The notes under the pieces: model-generated | The model's input: only the letters and a program-made list of their open reading frames with translations | Databases searched by the model: none | What the model was told of the DNA's origin: nothing | Part shown: positions 16,851 to 25,888 of the stretch, in pieces | Layout of the letters: each line of letters starts with the position of its first letter | Numbering within the stretch: position 1 is the first letter of the stretch | Position numbers and translations under genes: made by a program | Source: Streptomyces sp. TG1A-60 | GTDB lineage: Bacteria > Actinomycetota > Actinomycetes > Streptomycetales > Streptomycetaceae | DNA: 64,000 nucleotides | Direction: 5' to 3' | NCBI RefSeq assembly: GCF_037201975.1 | Contig: NZ_CP147520.1 | Location: 6,820,001 to 6,884,000 of the forward strand

Positions 16851-17309
16851 ATGGACTGGTGCCACTACCGCTTCCGCAGCCTCTGGACCCTGGCGGCGTC
16901 GCCCGCCGCCGTGTACGACGTGCTCCAGCGCGCCGACGACTACCCGCACTGGTGGCCGCAGGTGCGCGAGGTGATCCGGATCGACGACACCACCGGCACC
17001 GTCCGGATCCGCTCTGTTCTGCCGTACGACCTGGGCTTCACCGCCCGCGAGATACGGCGCGACCCGGCGGCCGGAGTCCTGGAGATCGCGATGACCGGTG
17101 ACATGGACGGCTGGGCCCGCTGGACGCTCACCGCCGACGGGACCGGCACCCTCGCCCGCTACCACCAGGAAGTCGACGTCACCAAGCCCCTGCTGCGCCG
17201 GCTCGCCGTACCGGGACGGCCCGTGTTCCGCGCCAACCACGCGCTGATGATGCGGGCGGGCCGGCGCGGACTGCTCACGTACCTCGCGGCCCATGGGCAA
17301 GCGGTTTGA
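16851..17309 (+). CDS. START/SRPBCC-fold (polyketide cyclase-like) protein
   Basis: A 152-aa single-domain protein with the SRPBCC pattern: a conserved start (RFRSLWTLAASPAAVYDVL), the DDYPHWWPQV motif, and a long C-terminal helix. These proteins bind a hydrophobic ligand in a helix-grip pocket; the ligand is unknown. A CAGGAT element ends 6 nt before ATG 16851 and no ribosome-binding site is visible, so the mRNA may be leaderless. The 3' end overlaps the promoter of the next tRNA. Confidence 0.8.
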   Translation: MDWCHYRFRSLWTLAASPAAVYDVLQRADDYPHWWPQVREVIRIDDTTGTVRIRSVLPYDLGFTAREIRRDPAAGVLEIAMTGDMDGWARWTLTADGTGTLARYHQEVDVTKPLLRRLAVPGRPVFRANHALMMRAGRRGLLTYLAAHGQAV

Positions 17310-17335
17310 ACCAGACCCGCCGGGACCTGTATCGT
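17306..17335 (+). promoter_or_regulatory. promoter of tRNA-Val copy 2
   Basis: TTGAAC (17306-17311), overlapping the stop codon of the preceding gene, and TATCGT (17330-17335) with 18-nt spacing. The transcription start would lie a few bases before the tRNA. Confidence 0.55.
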
Positions 17336-17348
17336 TCACTGCGTTCCC

Positions 17349-17420
17349 GGGCGATTAGCTCAGTGGGAGAGCGCTTCGTTCACACCGAAGAGGTCACTGG
17401 TTCGAACCCAGTATCGCCCA
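17349..17420 (+). tRNA. tRNA-Val (CAC), copy 2
   Basis: The same 72-nt sequence as the tRNA at 6878, with anticodon CAC. Here the 3' CCA is not encoded (CCC follows the discriminator). The short sequence just upstream is also similar between the copies. Confidence 0.95.
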
Positions 17421-17430
17421 CCCGGAAGAC

Positions 17431-17455
17431 ACCGGTCCGTCGCTGACGGACCGGT
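17431..17455 (+). terminator. terminator after tRNA-Val copy 2
   Basis: Perfect 11-bp stem ACCGGTCCGTC/GACGGACCGGT with a 3-nt loop, followed by TCTCTTGT. Begins 11 nt after the tRNA. Confidence 0.8.
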
Positions 17456-17489
17456 TCTCTTGTGCGCCCACCCGGCCGTCGCCCTCCGC

Positions 17490-18218
17490 TCACGCAGCCG
17501 CCGTCGGCAGCTCCGGACGCAGGGGCCACGCCGGATCCACCTCCTCCTCCGTGCCGCTGCGCGCGAACCACGCCTGGAGGCCCCGCGCCTGCGCCGCGTG
17601 CCACACGGCCTGCAGGGTGTGCAGTTCGGCGGGAGACAGGCGCGCGAGCCGGGGCGCGAAACGGCGCCCCACGGCGCGTACGACGTCCATCGCGGCCTGT
17701 GCGTCCGCCGCCGCGTCGTGCGCGCCGTCCAGCACGACCTCGTAGCGCGCGCACAGATCGGTGAGTGTGCGACGGCCCTTGCGGTAGCGGTCCAGATGCT
17801 TGTCGAGGACCCGTGGATCAAGGACGCGCAACGGCGTCGTCTCGAACCAGTGGTCCAGCGACGAGGCGCGATGCCGCCGCAACTCGCGGTCCAGCAGCGT
17901 CAGATCGAACGGCGCGTTCATCACCACCAGCGGACGGCGGCGTACCGCCTGCTCGGCCAGCGCCCTGGCTATCTCCTCCATCACCGGCGCCGGCCAGCGG
18001 CCGTCGCGCTGCAACCGCTCCTCCGTCAGCCCGTGCACCGCCGTCGCCGCGGCGGGCACCGGCACACCCGGGTTCACCAGCCACCGGGTCACCCGGGGGC
18101 GGGTGCCGGGCGCGTCCTGGACCACGACCGCGGCCGACACGATCCGGTCGGTCTCGACGTCCACACCCGTGGTCTCCGTGTCGAACGCCGCCAAGGGCCC
18201 CTCGTACCAACACGTCAT
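17490..18218 (-). CDS. DnaQ-like 3'-5' exonuclease
   Basis: A 242-aa DEDDh-type exonuclease domain. Motif Exo I is FDTETTG (D13, E15), Exo II lies in VVMNAPFDLTLLDREL, and Exo III is HDAAADAQAAM. It resembles the DNA polymerase III epsilon proofreading fold without a polymerase fusion, so the role could be DNA repair or RNA maturation. ATG 18218 begins MTCWYEGPLAAFD. Divergent from the DUF4365 gene, which is itself nuclease-like. Confidence 0.88.
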   Translation of the reverse strand: MTCWYEGPLAAFDTETTGVDVETDRIVSAAVVVQDAPGTRPRVTRWLVNPGVPVPAAATAVHGLTEERLQRDGRWPAPVMEEIARALAEQAVRRRPLVVMNAPFDLTLLDRELRRHRASSLDHWFETTPLRVLDPRVLDKHLDRYRKGRRTLTDLCARYEVVLDGAHDAAADAQAAMDVVRAVGRRFAPRLARLSPAELHTLQAVWHAAQARGLQAWFARSGTEEEVDPAWPLRPELPTAAA

Positions 18219-18386
18219 GCGTACACAACTCCTCGTTCACCCACGGCAGCTGACGTCCCGTCTTCTGCCCGTTTGGTGATACCCGGGCTGTTTGCTCCGT
18301 ACGCCGGACGGAGACAACAGAAGTACGGGTCCGTGCAGTTCAGGGGCTCGGCACGGGGAAACACCTGTTGTGGAAGGCTGTTGGTC

Positions 18387-18953
18387 ATGGCCATAGCGCA
18401 GCCCGAGCGGGGCGGGCTGCTGCCCGAGCAGACGGCATCGCATCGAGGCTCCCTCGCCACCACCGCCTGCATGGAGACCCTGCAGGTGGGTTACCTGCAC
18501 GCGGTGGCAGCCGCGGCCGGCTGCTCCCTGTCCCAGCCCTTCCCGGACAACGGCATCGACTGGCACGTCAGCCACGGGTCGCCCGGCCACACCGTCGACG
18601 ACGAGGTCACCATCAAGGTGCAGCTCAAGGCCACCTACCAGGTCGCGCCGAACCCGCCGGGCCGCTCGTTCTCCTTCACCCTCGACAACGACCACCTGGC
18701 GAAGCTGGCCCGCACCCCCGTCTCGGTGCACAAGATCTTGGTCGTGATGATCGTCCCGAGATCGCGGGAGCAGTGGCTGCGGGCCGGCCACGACCGGCTC
18801 GACCTGCGCCACTGCTGCTACTGGACCAACCTCGCCGGGCACCCGATCACCGGCCGGCGCCGCACCACCGTCCGCATACCCACCTCGCGCATCTTCGACG
18901 ACCGAGCGCTCTGCGAGATCATGACGCGGGTCGGAACGGGAGGCAGACCGTGA
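18387..18953 (+). CDS. DUF4365 domain protein (predicted PD-(D/E)xK nuclease fold)
   Basis: 188 aa. The arrangement E30 ... NGIDWH (D58) ... IKVQLKAT (Q79-x-K81) matches the PD-(D/E)xK nuclease core, and the block FSFTLDNDHLAKLART is typical of DUF4365. Members are predicted nucleic-acid-cleaving or -binding proteins; the substrate is unknown. The start at ATG 18387 is supported by the domain beginning at residue 20, although the frame is open upstream. It overlaps the next gene by GTGA, so both are made together. Confidence 0.8.
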   Translation: MAIAQPERGGLLPEQTASHRGSLATTACMETLQVGYLHAVAAAAGCSLSQPFPDNGIDWHVSHGSPGHTVDDEVTIKVQLKATYQVAPNPPGRSFSFTLDNDHLAKLARTPVSVHKILVVMIVPRSREQWLRAGHDRLDLRHCCYWTNLAGHPITGRRRTTVRIPTSRIFDDRALCEIMTRVGTGGRP

Positions 18954-20353
18954 TCCACGGCCCCATCGACGAAGAGGAGTCCGGCCGACGTTCCCACGGT
19001 GGGGGCGGGCCGGCCGGGCGTCCCGACGACGAGGACGCGTCCGCTCGGCGCCTCCGCGGTGCGCAGGGGCAGGCTAGTCGTCGCCACGACGAGGACGCGT
19101 CCGTTCGGCGCCCCGTGGACGAGCCCGTACGCCCTGTGGGCCGACTCCGGCCCCGCCCCGTCGAGCCCACCTGGACCCAGCCGCCCGACCCCGCCCGCGT
19201 CGACCCCGCCGTCCTCGGGGTGTTGCTGCGCCGGCACGGCTGGCAGCGGCGTGGTGGGGCGGCCGGACGGTACGGCCGCTGGACGCCACCGGGGCCGGCG
19301 GGGCGGGGCACGAGCCTGCTCGTGCCGGAGAACCGGGCCTTCCCCGACAGCGACGACCTGCTCGGCGAAGCCCTCACCGCCCTGTCCCGGAGCGCCTCGC
19401 CCGCCGCGCGTGACGTACTGGTCGCACTCGCCGTGCCCAGCGACGAGATCCGCTGGTGGCGGGACGTGCCGACCGGCCCCGTGGGCACCGCCTCCTGGGC
19501 AGTCGAGGACCAACTCCGCTCGGTCGGCCGCCAGATGCTCCTCGCGGCGGCACTGGCCACCCGCGCGCGTGCCGGTTATCACGGTGCCCGCCACCGTCTG
19601 CCCGCCGCGGCGTCCCTCGACGGCGTCCTCGTCGGAGCCGCCCCCGGCGGTCGCCGCCTCACCGCCTTCGTCCCCGTGGCCACCGGCCGTCCCCTCGTGC
19701 TCCGCCTCCACCAGGCCCTGTACGCCGCCCGTGAGGCCATCGACTACCGGCGCGCCACCGGCGGCATGGACGCCTTCGACGGTGCCGTCGAGGCCGGGGT
19801 GAGCCACGAGCTGACCGAGGCCCTCGTCGCCCTCGTGCGCGGTACCGAGGGCGCCCGGATCGCCGTCGGGTGGGCGCCCGCGGCGGGGGTCCCCGAGGGC
19901 GGGGCGACACCGGCCGAGCCCGTCGAGTTCTCGCCCGGCGACCTGCCCGTGCTGCGCGAGGCCGGGGCCCGCTATCTGCGCGAGGAGCCGCCCATGCCGG
20001 TGCGGATCACCGGCGCCGTGGTGCGGATGCGCCGGTCGACGGCTCGCGGCGAGGGCACGGTACGGCTGCGGGTCATCGCCGGGGCCGAGGTCCCGCACGT
20101 CCGCGTGACCCTGGACGAGGAGTCGTACCGGATAGCGGGGCACGCCCATCTCGTCGGCCTGCCCGTGCGGGTGCACGGCAAGCTGGAGAGCCGGGGCGGG
20201 TTCCGGCGGCTCACGGACGCGGCCGGTGTCGCGCCCGTGCGGGTCGACGAGGCCGAACGGGACCGGCTGATGAAGTCGCTCCAGGAGAACCTGGACCGCT
20301 TCGAGGAGGCACGCGGCGCAGAACGCCGCCGGGGCCGTGCGGGGGAGCCGTAA
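18950..20353 (+). CDS. conserved protein of unknown function coupled to the DUF4365 gene
   Basis: 467 aa. The first 80 residues are a charged, low-complexity Arg/Asp/Glu/Gly/Pro segment that contains a duplicated 26-bp element. The rest is a mixed alpha/beta soluble protein ([20 protein letters not shown] near residue 90; a C-terminal beta-rich part about 345-440 ending in a Glu/Arg helix). I do not recognise the family. GTG 18950 overlaps the DUF4365 stop by 4 nt. Because of coupling, a shared function with the nuclease-like partner is inferred. Confidence 0.75.
   Translation: MIHGPIDEEESGRRSHGGGGPAGRPDDEDASARRLRGAQGQASRRHDEDASVRRPVDEPVRPVGRLRPRPVEPTWTQPPDPARVDPAVLGVLLRRHGWQRRGGAAGRYGRWTPPGPAGRGTSLLVPENRAFPDSDDLLGEALTALSRSASPAARDVLVALAVPSDEIRWWRDVPTGPVGTASWAVEDQLRSVGRQMLLAAALATRARAGYHGARHRLPAAASLDGVLVGAAPGGRRLTAFVPVATGRPLVLRLHQALYAAREAIDYRRATGGMDAFDGAVEAGVSHELTEALVALVRGTEGARIAVGWAPAAGVPEGGATPAEPVEFSPGDLPVLREAGARYLREEPPMPVRITGAVVRMRRSTARGEGTVRLRVIAGAEVPHVRVTLDEESYRIAGHAHLVGLPVRVHGKLESRGGFRRLTDAAGVAPVRVDEAERDRLMKSLQENLDRFEEARGAERRRGRAGEP
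19026..19111 (+). repeat. 26-bp near-identical direct repeat, 60-bp period
   Basis: ACGACGAGGACGCGTCCG plus TCGGCGCC occurs at 19026-19051 and again at 19086-19111, differing at one position. It encodes the repeated DEDASxRR element in the low-complexity N-terminus of the 467-aa protein. Confidence 0.7.
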
Positions 20354-20441
20354 CCGTTTCGCGGAGGGCACCCCCGGCTCGGTACGATTCCTGTCTGCGT
20401 ACGCGGACGCGTGCGCGTCCACCATCAGGCAGGAGAGTCCG

Positions 20442-22418
<1,977 letters not shown>

Positions 22419-22466
22419 GGCGTACGGCGGACATGAGGACGTGAGTGCGCGGGGCGCGTGCTCGAA

Positions 22467-22496
22467 AGGCCCCCGGGTTCAGTTCCCCGGGGGCCT
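22467..22496. terminator. bidirectional terminator between thrS and the channel gene
   Basis: Perfect 11-bp stem AGGCCCCCGGG/CCCGGGGGCCT with an 8-nt loop. The stop codon of the convergent channel gene lies inside the loop, so the element serves both transcripts. Confidence 0.8.
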
Positions 22497-23138
22497 GCGC
22501 TCGTCCTCCCGCGCGAACACCTGGAGCAGCCACGACGAGAACGACCCCGTCACCGCCCCGAGCAGCGCGATACCGCACGCCATCAGACCCACGGCGATCA
22601 GCCGTCCCAGCGGGGTCACGGGTGTGACATCCCCGTAGCCGACCGTCGCGAGCGTGGCGCAGGTCCACCACACGGCGTCCCCGAAGGACCGGATCGTCGC
22701 CTCCGGGGCCGCGTGTTCCTGCTGGTAGACGGCGAGGGCGCCGGTGAATCCGAGGAGGGCCGCCGACAGCCCCGCGTAGACGGCCACGCGCGCGTGCAGC
22801 GCGAGCCGGGGGCGGTCGTGGCGGCGCCGCTGTACGGCGTCGTGGATCTGCACGATGCGCAGGGGACGCAGCAGCGGCAGGAGGAGGACGAGCGTGTCGA
22901 GCCGGTGGGCGCGTGCGAATCCCCGGCCCAGTCCGCTGAGCCGCCAGCGCACCGCGTAGTCGAGGACGAAGACCGCCCAGCTCAGCAGCGTCACCACGAG
23001 ACAGAGGTCCCGCCAGCTCCGGGGAAGACCGTGGGCCAGCACCCGTACCGCGTACGAGGCGAGGAAGAGGACCGAGGCCCCGGCGAGGACGCCTCCGGTA
23101 CTCCGCTCCCAGTCGTGCGCGCGGCTGTCGTGGTCCAT
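22479..23138 (-). CDS. potassium channel family protein
   Basis: 219 aa. The selectivity filter TVGYGD lies between two hydrophobic helices near the C-terminus (pore helix WWTCATLA before it), preceded by about four hydrophobic segments that resemble a reduced voltage-sensor domain. The arginine-bearing segment DTLVLLLPLLRPLRIV recalls an S4 helix. Expected to form a tetrameric K+-selective channel in the cell membrane. ATG 23138 chosen, as the upstream extension overlaps the HIT gene promoter. Divergent from the HIT gene. Confidence 0.85.
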   Translation of the reverse strand: MDHDSRAHDWERSTGGVLAGASVLFLASYAVRVLAHGLPRSWRDLCLVVTLLSWAVFVLDYAVRWRLSGLGRGFARAHRLDTLVLLLPLLRPLRIVQIHDAVQRRRHDRPRLALHARVAVYAGLSAALLGFTGALAVYQQEHAAPEATIRSFGDAVWWTCATLATVGYGDVTPVTPLGRLIAVGLMACGIALLGAVTGSFSSWLLQVFAREDERRPPGN

Positions 23139-23204
23139 CGGCTCAGCTTGGCCCCGCCCGTCCCGCCCCAGCACCCGGCGACACGCCGCGAACGGGCGAA
23201 GCAA

Positions 23205-23210
23205 TATGCT
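23205..23210 (+). promoter_or_regulatory. -10 box for a leaderless HIT-protein mRNA
   Basis: TATGCT ends 7 nt before ATG 23218; no ribosome-binding site separates them. Confidence 0.45.
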
Positions 23211-23217
23211 GCACAGC

Positions 23218-23766
23218 ATGACGAGTGAGCCGGAGCAGCAGATCGGAGTGGGAACGCGGGACGCGTTCCAGCGCCTGTGGACGCCCCATCGGATGGCGTA
23301 CATCCAGGGCGAGAACAAGCCGACCGGCCCCGGCGCCGGCGACGGCTGCCCGTTCTGCTCGATCCCGGCCAAGTCGGATGAGGACGGCCTGCTCATCAGG
23401 CGCGCGGAGCACGTGTACGCGGTGCTCAACCTCTACCCGTACAACGGCGGCCACCTCATGGTCGTGCCCTACCGTCATGTCGCCGACTACACCGACCTCA
23501 CCCGTCCGGAGACGGCCGAGCTGGCCGAGCTGACCAAGCAGTCCATGACCGCCCTGCGCACCGCCTCCGGCGCCCACGGCTTCAACATCGGTATGAATCA
23601 GGGCACGGTCGCCGGCGCCGGCATCGCCGCCCACCTCCACCAGCACGTCGTGCCCCGCTGGGGCGGAGACACCAACTTCATGCCGGTGGTCGGCCACACG
23701 AAGGTTCTGCCGCAGCTTCTCGCCGACACGAGGGAGATGCTGGCGGAGGCGTGGCCGACGGGGTGA
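23218..23766 (+). CDS. HIT-family nucleotide hydrolase/phosphorylase
   Basis: 182 aa. The histidine triad is HLHQHVVPRW near residue 140. An N-terminal CPFC (about residue 42) with a further His would bind zinc, as in the Ap4A-phosphorylase-like branch, and GHLMVVPYRHV precedes the triad. Likely hydrolyses or phosphorolyses dinucleoside polyphosphates or AMP conjugates. ATG 23218 rather than 23206, because of the TATGCT box. Confidence 0.9.
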   Translation: MTSEPEQQIGVGTRDAFQRLWTPHRMAYIQGENKPTGPGAGDGCPFCSIPAKSDEDGLLIRRAEHVYAVLNLYPYNGGHLMVVPYRHVADYTDLTRPETAELAELTKQSMTALRTASGAHGFNIGMNQGTVAGAGIAAHLHQHVVPRWGGDTNFMPVVGHTKVLPQLLADTREMLAEAWPTG

Positions 23767-23949
23767 TGGTTCGTCTGCGGGTGGGCGAAGGACTTGTCGT
23801 GCGGTCAGCCCGCCCCTGAAGGGCGAAGAGCACGGGGCGCGGCCCCCGCTTTCAGGGGCGCGGGGAACTGCGCGAGCAACCACGAAGCAACCGCATCCAA
23901 GAACGGCCGACCACCGCCACACACCCCCCGCCCCAGGCCGGCGCGGCGC

Positions 23950-25622
23950 TCACGCGTCGTAGAGGTCGGCCTTCCGCGGCATCGGGTCCTGCACCGCCCC
24001 GCTGAGGAACCCGGCCCGTGAGCCGAACTTCTCGGTGTCGACGCCGTTGTCCTCCAGCACCTTGATGGCGGCGCTGTGGACGACACGCAGCACGGGTGTG
24101 GCGGCGCGCAGCGCGTCGTCCGCCATGAAGCGGTGCCGCCACGGCTGGTCCGCCCAGGCGTGCCGCAGGCCGAAGGGCTCCGGCAGGCCCATGGACCCGC
24201 CGAGCCAGTTGAGCAGGGGGGATACCAGGTCAGCGGGGCGCGCGCGGAGAGCCGTACGACCTCGTCGGCGTCGACGAGCGGCAGCTTCACCTTGCGGGTC
24301 TCCCAGAACCTCAGCGACTTCTGGACTTCCTTCTCCTTGGCCGCCGGCCCGGTCGTGAACAGTCCGTGCACCGGGCCCAGGGCGTGCCCGGTCACCTCGA
24401 TGCGGAGCGTCTGGTGCAGGACGGTGACCGTGACCAGCATGGTGATGATCAACTGGCCGTCCCAGAGCGTCCACTGGACGCCCAGGTAGTGCCGGTTGCC
24501 GCTGCCGAAGTGCTGCTTGTTGCAGATCTCCTGTATGGCGTGGTTCTTGTACTGGTACGCGTCCACGTCGGTGCTCTCGGGCCGGGCCACGGCGTCGGCG
24601 CCCTCGCCGATGGGGCTGACGATCCAGTGCTTGATGGAAGGGGCCGTGAAACCACCGGTGTTGAGGGGGGTGCGCTCCAGCATGCGCAGCTGGTCGTGGA
24701 TGGCGCGTATGACGTCCCAGCTGCGGAAGGGGTGGATCTCCTTCGTGGGGTCGGCCGACACCAGGTCCTCGGCGAGCTGCCAGCTGCCCCAGCGCGTGCC
24801 CATGCCGAGGATGCCCTTGGGGCCGGCGTAGAAGACGAGGTTGGAGCGCTGCTCGGCGCTGAGCCGGGCGAGCTCCTTGCGCAGCTGCTCGGCCTTGGTC
24901 TCGCCGGGGCTGCCCGGCACGGCCTCGGGGATCTTGGCGCCGATGCCCCCGCCGGACAGCATCCCGGACCAGCGCTCACGCAGGTCGTGGGCGGTACGCT
25001 CGCAGATCTGCTTGGCCCAGAACCAGCCGACCACGGGCAGCAGGACGCACGCGCGCGCATACCAGGCCCAGAAGCCGTCGAACGGCATCCTGAGCAGGAA
25101 GATCACGGCGAGGGCGCCCACGGCGACCAACAGGGTGGTGCCGAGGGCGCCGGCCCGCTTGTCGTCACGCTTGGCGACCGTCGTGCGGATCTGGAAGACC
25201 AACAGCCAGACGAGCAGCCCCGGAAGGAAGAGCAGGCCGCACAGGACCATCACCGCCGAGAGCCAGTTGTCGCGCTCCCGGCGGATGTTGTTCGCCGCCA
25301 TGCAGTGCTCGACGACGACCTGCGGCTCCATGCCGAAGGACTGGATGAGCGGCTTGCGGCCCGCGCCGACCATCCGGTCCCGCACCGCGAGGGAGAACGC
25401 CTCCCCGAGGTTCGGCCGGAAGATGGTCGCCCACTTGCGGCCCGGCTTGACCGTGGACTTGTGCCAGTCGTTGTTGGCCTTGAGGATCTCCGCGATCTCG
25501 TTGTCCCGGTAGGCCGCGGACGCCAGGGCGTGCGTCGCCGCGGTCTGGCCCGCGGCGCCCGTCAGCGGCACCTGTGCCCCGGGAGTGAAATCGAATCCGT
25601 CCGCCACCGTCGCCGCCCCCAT
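23950..25622 (-). pseudogene. large membrane protein gene with a -1 frameshift near its 3' end
   Basis: The first about 460 residues (start ATG 25622, MGAATVADGFDFTPG; AGGAGTG upstream) read in one frame and include two hydrophobic pairs (about 125-150 and 165-205). At about 24230-24240 coding potential switches frame: the original frame runs into unrelated residues (TWYPPCSTGSAG), while the other continues sensibly as DLVSPLLNWLGG to a stop at 23950. Restoring one base in GTCAGCGGGG would give one protein of about 555 aa. It may be a sequencing error, a true mutation or, less likely, programmed slippage. Left uncorrected, translation would end at 23805. Family not recognised. Confidence 0.7.
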
Positions 25623-25670
25623 CGCCGCACACTCACTCCTGCGGCTCTTCCCGACTTCCGTGCTCCGCAC

Positions 25671-25737
25671 ACCTGTTGATCAGGTCATAGCCCGATCCGG
25701 GCCTGATCGAGCCCCAGTTGTCGATCAGGTGATCAGG
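25671..25737. promoter_or_regulatory. cluster of four GATCAGG heptamers
   Basis: GATCAGG occurs at 25678, 25723 and 25731 and inverted (CCTGATC) at 25702. The pair at 25702-25710 and 25721-25729 forms a perfect 9-bp inverted repeat with 10-nt spacer, and the first lies in ACCTG-N5-CAGGT. The cluster is 50-115 nt upstream of the membrane-protein start, a good position for an operator. Confidence 0.4.
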
Positions 25738-25888
25738 GTATCCGCCGCCACGGACATCGCGCGGTGCGAAGAGCGGACATTCACGGAACCCACCGGCTGT
25801 GAACCGGCGTTGAGTCCCCGCACCCGACGGCGGACGGCCGCGGCCGTCCGCCGTGAGGTCACCGGCACCTTCCGCCGACGCCGAACCG

